Shown: in pieces, positions 49,815 through 59,851 of the stretch
How the letters are laid out: every line of letters begins with the position of its first letter
Numbering within the stretch: the first letter of the stretch is position 1
Assembly: GCA_043775015.1 (NCBI GenBank)
Contig: JAYVSV010000098.1
Span: 1 to 64,000, forward strand
DNA: 64,000 nt
Reading direction: 5' to 3'
Origin: CANJXF01 sp043775015
GTDB lineage: Bacteria > Verrucomicrobiota > Verrucomicrobiia > Limisphaerales > CANJXF01
Notes under the pieces: generated by a model
Told to the model about the DNA's origin: nothing
What the model saw: only the letters and a program-made list of their open reading frames with translations
Databases searched by the model: none
Translations under genes and position numbers: made by a program

Positions 49815-52800
49815 ATGAAGAATATTTCGACCATGCGAACGATAATCTGGTTGCCCAAGTCCCTCTGGCGCGCGCTCGCGGTTCTGTTGGCGACCGCGGC
49901 GCTGACCACCGCCTTGGCGGATCCGCTTGATGAAACGGCGCGCAACACCTTTCATCTTTCACCCATTGGCGTGTGGGATCAGCGCCCAGGCGGCACGAAC
50001 TCTGTGGTGGGCTATCGCTCGCGGATGTTGTCCCTGACGGGCGGAGTGATGCCCAAGAATGTGAAGGCGGGCGTCTCCTCCGGTCTGGAATTTCTCCAGA
50101 GCACACACGGTGGTTACTACGATTATCTTTTCAGCCCCGGGAAGGTTCTTGATTTCACAACCTACACGGTGGCGGAAATTGATTACGTGACGGGCGTGAT
50201 TATTTCCAACGACATCCCGTTTGGCGTCCATGTCAACGGCATGCCGTGGGCTGACAGCGCCATCCAGAGCGAAGACATCCTCCATAACTACCTGGAAAAA
50301 TTTGGCGGCGGCAGCTACCTGCAGGTGGATCGCCTGGGGCGCATCCGCACCGGCACCTCAACCGATGTGACCACGAACGAGGTTTTCTCCGCTTCGGACG
50401 CGCTCGAAATGCAAGTCACGCTCTCGCGCAACGCCACGCTGGTACAAGACTATGCCGGTCGCAATTGCCGCATCGCCATGCGGGTGCTGGGGTCACAACG
50501 GGAGCAGCATCCCGACTTAATCACGTTCGCCAGCATGTCCTCGGAGGTCGCCCAGAATATTCATGCGAACACTGAGTATTGCGATTACAGCTCGTGGTCG
50601 AAACAGGAGTTTCGTGATTGGTTGAGCGGAACAAATCTTTACGCCGGGCAAGCGCAGTATGCGAGTCTGACGAACTTTAACGCCGCGTTCAGCGGGGCGT
50701 CCGGATTTCCGTGGGCGTCCTGGGATGTCGTTCAGCCTCCGACCAACGTAAATTGGAGCACATTCACCGCCACCGGCCGCTGGTGGCGTAAGTGGCATGA
50801 CTTCCGCACCAATCAGGTCGGGCAGATGGTTCAGGCGCAAGTCGGGTGGTGTCGCGACGCGGGTTGGAATCCCGACTCGCTCTACGGCCATCAAATCCCC
50901 CTCGACCCCGCCAGCACTTCCGATGATGACCGAAAATACGCGTCACCCTGGACGACCACCTTCGTGAATGGCGCCGGCAATGGCATCACCACCTATTACG
51001 GCAATGCCTCCGCCACGAATATCTTCTCCGCGATTCGCGCCAACGACAAAAACTGGGGCATCTTTGAGTATAACCCGATCACCAACAGCGTCGCCGCCAA
51101 TCTCGCCGCGCTCGACACGGTCTGGAATTCCGGCGGACGCGTCATCGCCCCTTACACTTGGTGGGGCTTTGACACATACCAGATTTATGATCGGCCTTTG
51201 CAAACCGCGTTGTCGCAATTTATCTTCAATCATAGCAACCAGTCCTTCACCAACCTGGCGCCTTACGAAGTCAGCCCTGCCGCCCGCGACGTGATTTGGG
51301 CGATGAGTGAGAGTGACGACATTGAGAGTTCATCCGGGGTGAGCGCGCTGGTTTTCACCAATGGAATTTTGTCCGGTCAGATTACCAACGCCACGCCGAT
51401 GCTCTCCTTGGAATTCAACGAATCGCCGACGCGCTTTATTCTTTCCGACCAATACTACGCGGCCTCGTTTCGTTTCTACCTCAGCAATGCCCTGGTCGGC
51501 TTCGGCCAGATCGCCTGGGTGGATAACACCGGCGCGACCAATGCCGTCACGTTCCCCGCGCGCCCCGGCTGGAATGTTTACCGCGTCAATCTCGCCGAAA
51601 ATGCTGCGTGGCGAGAAAAGAAGATCCAAGCCCTCGAATTTCGACCGGCCTCGGCCAGTGGGAATTTCAGTCTCGATTGGTTCCGGCTCGAAGCCGCCCC
51701 CTGCTGGCACTTCGATGACGCGAACGAAATCTATGGCGTCAACGATGTGACCAACGCAACCATTGCGGGCGGCATCTTCAGCGGCACGAGCGGGCCGGAT
51801 GCGTATTTCTATTTCTCCACCGACAAGCGCAATGCAAGTGAGGATGCCGATCGCGCTTACGTGGATGCCAACACCTACAAGAAAGTTCGAGTGCGCCTGA
51901 CTTCTTCTACTGCGAGCACCGGGCAGATGTTCTGGTGGAAACGGGGCACTTCATTTTTCACCACCACTTTCGCTGTTGCTGCCGGCACCCAAACCTACGA
52001 GTTGGATCTGTCCGCCGATCCGAATTGGACGGGCGACATCACGCGCCTCCGACTTGATCCCGTCAACCAAGCGGGCATCGCGTTTGAGGTGGATTACCTT
52101 TCCGTCGCGCCAGTCATGCTCCCGCCGCGCATCGCCAACTCCGATCTCATCGTGAATTCTCCCGCGCCCGTTTTCCTGTGGGATGGCGCGTTCGAGCCGA
52201 ATCATTCCGGCGTCAGCTACACGCTGGAACTCTCCACGAATTTCTTTTTCACCAACGCGGTATTCGCGACGAACGGCTTGACCGGCAGCCGGCTGGTTTA
52301 CAACGGCACGCCGGTGCTGGACGGCCTCTACTGGTGGCGCATCCGCGCCCGCGACGCGGCGGGCAACCTCTCGCCGTGGGCCGTGCCGATGCCGATGTTT
52401 GTCCGCACCTGGAACTTCAACCAACTTGCGGACATCGCCTCCTCAAATCAATTTGGGGCCGCTGCCATCAACAGCGGAGTCTGGCAGGCGACGAGCAGCG
52501 GCAACGACCCGTATATGAATTTCAATACGGGCAGTCCCTCCAATCGCGGTGTCAACGCGGACCTTTACAATCGGTTTGTTTGCCGGGTGAAAGTGGCAAC
52601 GGGGGTAAATAATTTTGCGCAATTCTTTTGGTTTCCCAAATCCGGCGGGTTCGCTTTTACCAGTCCCACACTGCCCGCCGATAACGCGTGGCATGATCTG
52701 GATATTGATCTGAGCCAGAACGCGCAGTGGAAAGGGTATCAAGACTCGGTGCGGCTTGATCCGACTTCGTTGCCCGCCACACAAGTCTCGCTCGACTACG

Positions 52801-54434
52801 CCTATCTTCTGCCCGCGCTCGAACCCGCCGCGCAACCTGGCAACTGGCAGTTTAACACGAACGGCAACTTCGAAGGCTGGCAAGTCGTCAATGGTTTCAC
52901 AAGTCCGGCGGTCACGAACGGGGCGCTCACTGGCAATCTGTTCGCGGCGAATGCGGCGCTGCAAATCGCGCCGTTGAATCTAAACGGCAGTTCCAACTCG
53001 TTCTTCCAGTTCCGGGTTCTGAACCAGACCGCCGCGACCAGCGCATGGCTTCACTGGACCACCACTGCCAACGCTTATTTCGACAGCAACAAAGCCGTGC
53101 TCATTACGCTCACGCCAAACGATACCGGCAGACGCAGTTACGCAGCAGACCTGATGAGCAATACGAATTGGGTTGGCAACACCATCACCGCGCTCCGCCT
53201 GCAACCCGCCGCCGACGCGACCAGCGGTCGCATCGAGATTGATTGGATTCAAGTCACCGCCCAACCCACCAACCAAGCCCCGAGTTTCACGAAAGGCGCG
53301 AATGTGGTTTTGCTCGAGGACACCAGTCCGCAGACTTTTTCCAACTGGGCCACGAACATCAGCGCCGGGCCAGCCAATGATGCGTGGCAAACCGTCGCCT
53401 TCATCGTGACGAACAACAACAATTCCATCTTTTCGACCCAACCCGCTATCAACCCGACGGGCAACCTTTCTCTAGCTCTGGCGGCAAACGCCAACGGAGC
53501 GGCGACCGTCACCGTGCGCTTGCAGGACAACGGCGGCATAGCCAACGGCGGACAGGATTCTTCCGCGCCGCAGACCTTCACCGTGACCGTGACTCTGGTG
53601 AATGACGCGCCTTCGTTCACGCCCGGCTCGAATGTCGTGGTGAACGAAGATTCCGGCCCGCAGAACTTCGCGAATTGGGCGACGAACATCACTGCCGGTC
53701 CGCTGGATGAAACCGCGCAAACCGTCAGCTTCACAGTCACGAACAACAACGATGCATTGTTCTCTGCGCCACCCGTCATCAATTCCTCCGGCACACTGAC
53801 CTTTACCATCGCCACGAACGCGTTCGGCGTGGCGACCATTTCTGCCACGCTAACCGACAGCGGCGGCACCGCCAATGGCGGTCAGAATAGCTCCGCGCAG
53901 CAATTCTTCACCATCACCGTCAACGCGGTGAACGACTTGCCCGTCGCCGCCGCCGATTCGATCTTCGCGCATTGGAACACCGCGACGACGATTGCCGTCT
54001 CAAATCTTCTGGCTAATGATTCCGATCCCGACGGCGGCGTTTTGAGCGTGACCGGAGTGACGACTCCCAGCGCGAGCGGCGGCGGAGTTTCATTGGCGGG
54101 AAGTTTGGTAAATTATCAACCGCCGACGAACTACTTCGGCGCGGACGGATTCAACTATTTCTTGAGCGACGGTCAGGGAGGACAAAGCACCGGCGCGGTT
54201 TCGCTGACCATTGTTCGCCCGACGATCACCGCGTGGCAAATGTCGAGCAACGGCGCGTTCCGCCTAGAGTTCAGCGGCATTCCGAACACGGCCTACACGT
54301 TGCAAACTTCCTCCAACCTGCTGAATTGGCCCAGCCTCTCGACCAATGCGACCGGCAGCAATGGCCTGCTGAGCGTGGACGACGTGACAGCCACCAATGC
54401 GCCCCAGCGCTACTACCGCTTCGTCTGGCCCTAA
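49815..54434 (+). CDS. Giant multidomain secreted protein with repeated sugar-binding-like modules
   Basis: A 1539-residue protein with a signal peptide (LAVLLATAALTTALA). The N-terminal 500 residues are an unrecognised, possibly catalytic domain. About four copies of a module follow, ending in patterns such as WTGDITRLRLDPVNQAG or FEVDYLSV (51.44-51.71, 51.7-52.1, 52.4-52.8 and 52.85-53.26 kb). An Ig/fibronectin-like segment lies near 52.13-52.4 kb. Then come two tandem cadherin-like repeats (NQAPSFTKGANVVLLEDTSP; NDAPSFTPGSNVVVNEDSGP) and a third, cadherin-like one. The C-terminus (AYTLQTSSNLLNWPSL to RYYRFVWP) is the tail seen on many verrucomicrobial exported proteins. Likely binds and perhaps cuts polysaccharide outside the cell. 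Confidence 0.8.
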   Translation: MKNISTMRTIIWLPKSLWRALAVLLATAALTTALADPLDETARNTFHLSPIGVWDQRPGGTNSVVGYRSRMLSLTGGVMPKNVKAGVSSGLEFLQSTHGGYYDYLFSPGKVLDFTTYTVAEIDYVTGVIISNDIPFGVHVNGMPWADSAIQSEDILHNYLEKFGGGSYLQVDRLGRIRTGTSTDVTTNEVFSASDALEMQVTLSRNATLVQDYAGRNCRIAMRVLGSQREQHPDLITFASMSSEVAQNIHANTEYCDYSSWSKQEFRDWLSGTNLYAGQAQYASLTNFNAAFSGASGFPWASWDVVQPPTNVNWSTFTATGRWWRKWHDFRTNQVGQMVQAQVGWCRDAGWNPDSLYGHQIPLDPASTSDDDRKYASPWTTTFVNGAGNGITTYYGNASATNIFSAIRANDKNWGIFEYNPITNSVAANLAALDTVWNSGGRVIAPYTWWGFDTYQIYDRPLQTALSQFIFNHSNQSFTNLAPYEVSPAARDVIWAMSESDDIESSSGVSALVFTNGILSGQITNATPMLSLEFNESPTRFILSDQYYAASFRFYLSNALVGFGQIAWVDNTGATNAVTFPARPGWNVYRVNLAENAAWREKKIQALEFRPASASGNFSLDWFRLEAAPCWHFDDANEIYGVNDVTNATIAGGIFSGTSGPDAYFYFSTDKRNASEDADRAYVDANTYKKVRVRLTSSTASTGQMFWWKRGTSFFTTTFAVAAGTQTYELDLSADPNWTGDITRLRLDPVNQAGIAFEVDYLSVAPVMLPPRIANSDLIVNSPAPVFLWDGAFEPNHSGVSYTLELSTNFFFTNAVFATNGLTGSRLVYNGTPVLDGLYWWRIRARDAAGNLSPWAVPMPMFVRTWNFNQLADIASSNQFGAAAINSGVWQATSSGNDPYMNFNTGSPSNRGVNADLYNRFVCRVKVATGVNNFAQFFWFPKSGGFAFTSPTLPADNAWHDLDIDLSQNAQWKGYQDSVRLDPTSLPATQVSLDYAYLLPALEPAAQPGNWQFNTNGNFEGWQVVNGFTSPAVTNGALTGNLFAANAALQIAPLNLNGSSNSFFQFRVLNQTAATSAWLHWTTTANAYFDSNKAVLITLTPNDTGRRSYAADLMSNTNWVGNTITALRLQPAADATSGRIEIDWIQVTAQPTNQAPSFTKGANVVLLEDTSPQTFSNWATNISAGPANDAWQTVAFIVTNNNNSIFSTQPAINPTGNLSLALAANANGAATVTVRLQDNGGIANGGQDSSAPQTFTVTVTLVNDAPSFTPGSNVVVNEDSGPQNFANWATNITAGPLDETAQTVSFTVTNNNDALFSAPPVINSSGTLTFTIATNAFGVATISATLTDSGGTANGGQNSSAQQFFTITVNAVNDLPVAAADSIFAHWNTATTIAVSNLLANDSDPDGGVLSVTGVTTPSASGGGVSLAGSLVNYQPPTNYFGADGFNYFLSDGQGGQSTGAVSLTIVRPTITAWQMSSNGAFRLEFSGIPNTAYTLQTSSNLLNWPSLSTNATGSNGLLSVDDVTATNAPQRYYRFVWP

Positions 54435-54506
54435 GGTTCTAACCTTGGCGCGCGCCTTGTGCCCAACCATTCGGATTCAGCGAATACCCGCGCGACTAAA
54501 TAACGG

Positions 54507-56735
54507 TTACGGATTCTGCTTTCGCGCCGCCAACTCGCGTTCTAGATCGCGTTGCAATCCATGATTTATTGCGCGAATTTTGTCCAGCCGCTGGCGCAAG
54601 GCTGCCGATTGTTCCGCCGGCCAGCGATTCCAATAATCCAGCGGTGAGGAACTGGAAATCGCAGCGGCTTCCCGCACGGCTTTTTCAATGTCATCCAACA
54701 CGGCGAGTTGTTTTTTTATCAAGGCGGCGGCCTGACCGACATCCCAGAAACGAAAGCCCGGTCGAATCACATAAACCGGCGTGGTGACGGCTTCGGAGCG
54801 GTTGCGGCCAACAACGTGCGCGGCGAGCCACGAACCATGCCCGGCGGCAACGGTGGTGGTGAGTTCGAGTTCAGTTTGATTCTCATTCGTCGCCACAACT
54901 TCCCGGATGACTTTCCCGAATTGCACGAGTTGCAATTTCAGCGGGGCAGACGCGCCACGCAAACCCCACGCCCGGATTTTCACTTCGAGCGAAAGATTGT
55001 TCGTCACCGTGATGGTGTCGCCGGGCCGCGCGTTGTTGACTTTGAAATCCAGCATCGGCCCGGTTGTGACAAAGGTGCGGCCGTTTTTGAGCGCATTGAA
55101 CCACTTGTCCGGTGTGAACGGCGCGTTCGTGCCGCAGTCCGCGTAGAGCCGCACCGCGCCGACTGTGCCGCCGTAGGGCGTATCCGTCCCAGCACTGGCG
55201 GTCATTTTGTAACCGAGGTTCAGGAAGTCGTAAAAATAATCCGTGTTGAGACTCGCCTGCATGATGCTGTTGAAATCCACGATGTTCAGCGGCGTGAACA
55301 GTGCCATCTCGCGCTCGACCGACAACGCCTTTGCGCCGACGTGCGTGTGCCCGTAGAGACCGCCTTGCTGATGAATCTGCTCAGCGATCCAATCATTGAG
55401 ATAGTAGTGGTCAAGGTCGCGGACTTTTGATTTCAGATTCAAACCGATGGCGTGGCCGAGCATGGAGCGCGGGTCTTCCTGTCCGGGCACGAGCCAGTGT
55501 CGTCCACTTTCGTCCCGCACGCGGAACTCCGGGCCGAAGCCGCGTTGCGCATACCACGTCCGCATTTCGTTGCCCATTTCCAGCACGTTCCCAATGTGGA
55601 TATCGCCCGCCACCGTGAAGGCCAGAAGTTTCTCCGCGTCCTCACTGCTCATCAAGCGCGAGTGGATGTGATCATCGCCCGAATACCAGCCGCGTTCGGG
55701 CATATTCGTCCAGCGTTTGAGTTGAAAAGTTTTGCGCGTCCACTGGCCCGGTTCGACACGGAAGGTTTCGTGTAACGGCTCGTATTCGATACCGTGGAGA
55801 ATGTGAATTTCCCAATCGCCAGCGGGCAAAGCCATCTCGAACGGCTTCGGCACGATCCAATAACGTCCCTGAAACGGGCCAGGAATATAAACCATGTAGC
55901 CGCGGCCTGGTCCGTAGATGGGGAGGCTCGTCACGTCGTTCATCATCGGCGATAAATCCACCGCGCCCGCCGGTTCAAAGAGGCGTTGCCCCGCGCCGGA
56001 CGTCAGCCGCAGCAGCACGGAAACGGGTTTCCCGTTTTCATCGAGCACCTGCACTCCGACTTGGCCGCCCGGCTTGGAGTTGAACGAGAGCGCCCACCGG
56101 AACGCTGGCTCACTCGCGCCTTCGTTCTGAAACGCGACATGGAAGATGGTCTTGTCCGAAGGCACTTGCTCCAGCTTCATCACCACGAACGTGGTGGCGT
56201 TCGATGCGATGGTGATGCGGTAAGGTTTCGGATCGCGCTCGGTCGTCATGTTCATTTCGTGGACGACAAAGTTCGTTGGGCCGTTACCAGTGACGACTTT
56301 TAAGAGTAACAAATTATATTGCTGATCGAGTTCCAGCGCGTCGTCGGGCTTGTGCGAGGGTGGGCCTTGGCGGAAATCGAGCGGGATGAGGTCGGGAATT
56401 TGCGGCAGCAATTCCAGCAAACTCTGCTCGGCGCGCCAATGATAATAATCCGCATCGGCGGGCGCAGAGCTGCGAACTTCGCCAGCGCGGATGCGGTCGG
56501 CATTGGCAAATTGTTCCAACACGCGATCCAGCAAAACGAGCTGCGGCTGCGTCAAGCGATTGCGGAGATGGGTCAGCAATTCGCGGGAAAAATTCACGGA
56601 GCCGCGCAACGGCGGCTGAATCTGCGCGAGTTGCTCGGGCGTGGGTTTGGGCAAATCAATGCCATGACTCCACGCCGCAGGGGTCAGCCAGAGCAGCATG
56701 ACGGCGGCGACGATAAAAAGTTTTTCGATTTTCAT
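54507..56735 (-). CDS. Secreted CehA/McbA-like metallohydrolase, paralogue 1
   Basis: A 742-residue protein with a signal peptide (LFIVAAVMLLWLTPAAWS). After an N-terminal helical and beta-rich part (about 20-330) comes a PHP-like metallohydrolase domain. It has RWTNMPERGWYSGDDHIHSR (HxH metal motif), LYGHTHVGAKALS, TASAGTDTPYGGTVGAVRLY and NGRTFVTTGPMLDFKVNN. The metal-ligand positions look intact, including GTD. CehA-type enzymes hydrolyse carbamates or phosphoesters; this secreted group has no known substrate. It is one of three paralogues in a row on this strand and converges with the giant secreted protein. Confidence 0.85.
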   Translation of the reverse strand: MKIEKLFIVAAVMLLWLTPAAWSHGIDLPKPTPEQLAQIQPPLRGSVNFSRELLTHLRNRLTQPQLVLLDRVLEQFANADRIRAGEVRSSAPADADYYHWRAEQSLLELLPQIPDLIPLDFRQGPPSHKPDDALELDQQYNLLLLKVVTGNGPTNFVVHEMNMTTERDPKPYRITIASNATTFVVMKLEQVPSDKTIFHVAFQNEGASEPAFRWALSFNSKPGGQVGVQVLDENGKPVSVLLRLTSGAGQRLFEPAGAVDLSPMMNDVTSLPIYGPGRGYMVYIPGPFQGRYWIVPKPFEMALPAGDWEIHILHGIEYEPLHETFRVEPGQWTRKTFQLKRWTNMPERGWYSGDDHIHSRLMSSEDAEKLLAFTVAGDIHIGNVLEMGNEMRTWYAQRGFGPEFRVRDESGRHWLVPGQEDPRSMLGHAIGLNLKSKVRDLDHYYLNDWIAEQIHQQGGLYGHTHVGAKALSVEREMALFTPLNIVDFNSIMQASLNTDYFYDFLNLGYKMTASAGTDTPYGGTVGAVRLYADCGTNAPFTPDKWFNALKNGRTFVTTGPMLDFKVNNARPGDTITVTNNLSLEVKIRAWGLRGASAPLKLQLVQFGKVIREVVATNENQTELELTTTVAAGHGSWLAAHVVGRNRSEAVTTPVYVIRPGFRFWDVGQAAALIKKQLAVLDDIEKAVREAAAISSSSPLDYWNRWPAEQSAALRQRLDKIRAINHGLQRDLERELAARKQNP

Positions 56736-56798
56736 TTTGAGATTTTAACAAAAGTATTGTTAGCGGTTGCTTTTGGCAGCATCCGAATTGCGCCCCCG

Positions 56799-56876
56799 GG
56801 AGCGCGGACTTCAGCCCGCTGCAACGCCCACATTGCAGGCCGACGTGAAGCGGTCCCGCGTGCGGGACCGCGCTCC
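56799..56876. repeat. GGAGCGCGG palindromic element
   Basis: Arms GGAGCGCGG (56799-56807) and CCGCGCTCC (56868-56876) lie in the gap between two CehA paralogues, with an inner GTCCCGCGTGCGGGAC hairpin at the right. The start GGAGCGCGGAC is shared with the inner arms of the element at 11943-12086. Confidence 0.75.
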
Positions 56877-56914
56877 GAAAGCGCTCACACCGTTCTGTTC
56901 CGCCGTGCCGCCGT

Positions 56915-59692
56915 CTAATCCGAATTCGCCTCGTCAAAAATTTGGCGATACGTCTGTCGGGCGTGCTCGTAGGCAGCCTTGGCCTGAACTTTCTCCACAC
57001 CAGGATAACAATGTTCTTTCTGGGACCAGCATTGATCCACCCCGCGCAGACACCATTCGGCACTGCGCTTTGATGCGCGGATGGGCTGTCCGTCCACGAT
57101 CACAAAAATCGGATTAGTGTGCGCGGAAGGAAACGTTCGCAACGCGACCCAACTGCTCTGCTCAATCGGCACTTCAAAGGAAAACTCCTGTTCGCCGCCC
57201 TGGCTGGAAATCATTTTGCGGGCGACGGGATAGCCGTTGACCACGACTTCGAGCGCAACCGCGTTGGTGTCCAATCGTCTTTCAGCGGCAATGACTTTGA
57301 GCCGGATTTTACCAGCCCTCGCGAGCCGCAGTTCGCTCCCGTGTTCGCCGACGGCGACGGAATTGTTCGACGCGTTCACCTCTGCTGCAGAGAATTCCAT
57401 GAGGTGACTCGTGCCGTCGCTGACGTAGCTGCGTCCGTCGCGGAGTTTGTCGCACCAGTCATCGAAAGTAAGTTTGCCATCCAGCTTCACATAGACGCGG
57501 CCAAAGCCCACTCGCGCGCCGTTCATGCACGGGAAATCCGTCTCGCCGCTGATTCGGGTGCGGAAGCCGCAGTTCAAAACGTGATACCAGATGTTAAATT
57601 CCAGTCGCCGGTCACTGTTCATCGTGGCAATGAAATCAATGGCGGGAACCAGCTTGCCGTCTGCGCCGGGAACGGTGTGCGTCACGTCCACGATAAATTC
57701 ATTTGCGCCGACGCCGTCGTAGCGCGGGATGTCGTAACTCGGCAAAGCGTTCGGCCCGTCCGGACCCGCTACGCGGCCAACTGAACCGTCCAAGCCCAGC
57801 GCGGAATGAGCCGTGCCGCAGATGGCACCCTGCGCCTTGGCCCAGCGCAGCGTGTTCAGACCGAGTTTGGGCCAATGATCTTTCGAATTGCCGCCGGGCG
57901 GAATTTGATCTTTCAACCGCAGCAAACAGAGATGACCGGAGACATGAGAGCCGAAGCCGCTGACCTCAATGTCTTGCCGGATGAGATAGGGATAATTGGA
58001 AACGCGATCCACATAGCCACAGAAAAATTGCTTTTGAAAATCAAACCCCGGCCCCCAGTTCAGACTGCAACCAATTTTCAAATCTTCGCCCATCGTGTGC
58101 CGCTGCATGGATTCGGGCGAAACGCCTTCCGTGGGTTTAAGATAATGCAGACAGCCTGCGCCATGAATGTGGCTGTCGCCGGAAAACCAGCCGCGCGCCA
58201 TCGGGTTCACCCAGCGATTTACGTTGTAACGAATCGTGTGCTGGGTTTCGCTGACGATGACGGTCTGCGTTTCCGGCACGGACTCCGGCCCGCGTGAACA
58301 GGTGACGGTGTAAGCTCCCGCTGGCAATGACTCGGATTCGCCATCGGCGCGATAAATCTGCGGCTGAAAATAAAAGTCCGGTTCCAGCCGCTTGCTCTGC
58401 ATGGGATAGATGCGGCCCTGTGAATCGCGAATCACAAAAGCGGCCATCGTCGGCAACCCGGCCAGATCTCGCACTTCAAATTTTACGGGGATGGCCGGTT
58501 CAATTTTGAATTTCATTTCCGCGCTCGCCCAGCCCGATCCGGTAGCCTCGGCGTTGGCGATTTCAATGGAATCAATCTCCGAAATACCAGTGGTCATGCC
58601 GGGATCCAGCCGCAGGCCGACAAGATGATCTTCCGCGGTAAAATTAAATTTGAATTCTGACCATTGCCCCGTGCTGCGCGTGGCGAGAAACGAAACCACA
58701 TGACCGGAATCCGCCTCGCGCCGTTTTTCCGTGGTCCAAAATAATTGCCAGGTGGCTTCCGTATCCGTCTTGGCCCGGATGCGGACAACTTTTGCGCCGG
58801 GCGACATGTTCAACTCGGCTTGCAGGAAAGGATCGTTACCGGTGCTTTCAATTTGCAGCGCGCCGTTGGTGAGGGAAAGTTGACACTGATTTTTCGCCGC
58901 CCAGCCTTCGGTGGCTGAATCAAAGTTCCAAATTGTTTTGTAGGCTTCATCCACGCGCTCTGAATTCAGGCCGGACTCGCTGGACTTGAATGCCAGCGCG
59001 GCGGTGCGGGTGCCGGGAAACTTCGCCCAAATCTGGATGATGCGGTATTCCAATTCGAGACCGCTCAAGGTCGCGTTCAACGGGCGATGATCGAACATCT
59101 CCACGTCAATCCAGCGCTTGGCCACTTCGGCGGCGGGGCTTTCTGGCAATGGACGCGCACCGGGGCTGTCCACGAACAGCGCGTCGTGCCGCCCGCCGGG
59201 ATTGTGAACCTTGACCAAAAACGCCCGCCAGCCTTGCGCCAACAATTTTGGCTTTGCCGCCGCCGGCGTGAACGTGACCGCGCCGTTCGTTTGCAAAATC
59301 ACTTCGCCCACGCATACCGGATCCAACGCGTGCTGCACGGCAAAACCAATTTCACGGGCAGAATTTTTCCGGCCCGCTTCGACGAGTTGCTGGTGAACTT
59401 TTTCTGGCAACGGCTGGCCGATGAATTGCAGCGCGTCTTGCAGCCTTCCGACTTGAGCCAGCAGCGGCTGGCTTTCAACGCCGTCAATCAGCGGGAAAGG
59501 TTCGGCGGCGAACAGTTGCGTCCCGCTGGCGAGCAGTGCAGCCAAGACCGTGAATGTGTTTAGAACGGCTGCTGAAAATAAATTCCGGACAGGAACGCCG
59601 CCTTCAGGCGGAAGATACTGCCCTACACCCAATCTGCCGACTGAAGTCGGCGTTCCTCGGAATCGTAGTACCTTACTCATGTGGAAATTCAT
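56915..59692 (-). CDS. Secreted CehA/McbA-like metallohydrolase, paralogue 2
   Basis: About 925 residues from the ATG at 59692 (59680 possible). The signal peptide is split: MNFHMSKVLRF, then about 25 residues encoded by a palindromic repeat, then NLFSAAVLNTFTVLAALLAS. The middle (about 280-420) holds the module WNFDSATEGW...TGNDPFL...QLFWTT...VGLRLDPG shared with the giant protein. The hydrolase domain has RWVNPMARGWFSGDSHIHGA (HxH), AICGTAHSALGLDG, ISGETDFPCMNGARVGFGRV and RDGRSYVSDGTSHLMEF, where ETD stands for the GTD of paralogue 1. Substrate unknown. Confidence 0.85.
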   Translation of the reverse strand: MNFHMSKVLRFRGTPTSVGRLGVGQYLPPEGGVPVRNLFSAAVLNTFTVLAALLASGTQLFAAEPFPLIDGVESQPLLAQVGRLQDALQFIGQPLPEKVHQQLVEAGRKNSAREIGFAVQHALDPVCVGEVILQTNGAVTFTPAAAKPKLLAQGWRAFLVKVHNPGGRHDALFVDSPGARPLPESPAAEVAKRWIDVEMFDHRPLNATLSGLELEYRIIQIWAKFPGTRTAALAFKSSESGLNSERVDEAYKTIWNFDSATEGWAAKNQCQLSLTNGALQIESTGNDPFLQAELNMSPGAKVVRIRAKTDTEATWQLFWTTEKRREADSGHVVSFLATRSTGQWSEFKFNFTAEDHLVGLRLDPGMTTGISEIDSIEIANAEATGSGWASAEMKFKIEPAIPVKFEVRDLAGLPTMAAFVIRDSQGRIYPMQSKRLEPDFYFQPQIYRADGESESLPAGAYTVTCSRGPESVPETQTVIVSETQHTIRYNVNRWVNPMARGWFSGDSHIHGAGCLHYLKPTEGVSPESMQRHTMGEDLKIGCSLNWGPGFDFQKQFFCGYVDRVSNYPYLIRQDIEVSGFGSHVSGHLCLLRLKDQIPPGGNSKDHWPKLGLNTLRWAKAQGAICGTAHSALGLDGSVGRVAGPDGPNALPSYDIPRYDGVGANEFIVDVTHTVPGADGKLVPAIDFIATMNSDRRLEFNIWYHVLNCGFRTRISGETDFPCMNGARVGFGRVYVKLDGKLTFDDWCDKLRDGRSYVSDGTSHLMEFSAAEVNASNNSVAVGEHGSELRLARAGKIRLKVIAAERRLDTNAVALEVVVNGYPVARKMISSQGGEQEFSFEVPIEQSSWVALRTFPSAHTNPIFVIVDGQPIRASKRSAEWCLRGVDQCWSQKEHCYPGVEKVQAKAAYEHARQTYRQIFDEANSD
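59591..59658. repeat. Palindromic element inside a signal peptide
   Basis: The outer arms AGGAACGCCG (59591-59600) and CGGCGTTCCT (59649-59658) are perfect. Each side carries an inner palindrome (CCGCCTTCAGGCGG; CCGACTGAAGTCGG). It lies within the signal-peptide region of CehA paralogue 2 and is in frame; there is no ATG, GTG or TTG between it and the hydrophobic core that would keep a basic N-terminus. Confidence 0.85.
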
Positions 59693-59851
59693 TTTGGGGA
59701 TCAGTATAACCGTTTCATTGTTGAATCGTTGATTGGTTTGCCGATGACGGCTGGCATTGAAACAAGATCGCCACCTCGCTGCGAAATGCGAATTGCAGAA
59801 AAACCGCTCGGCTGACAGCAACTAAAAACTGGATTCTGGAATTGGGTCTTG

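Noticed and set aside
53280..53950. Tandem repeats considered as a CRISPR-like array
   Set aside because: The repetition is at protein level (cadherin-like domains of about 100 residues) with divergent DNA; there are no short identical repeats with spacers. No CRISPR array was seen in the window.
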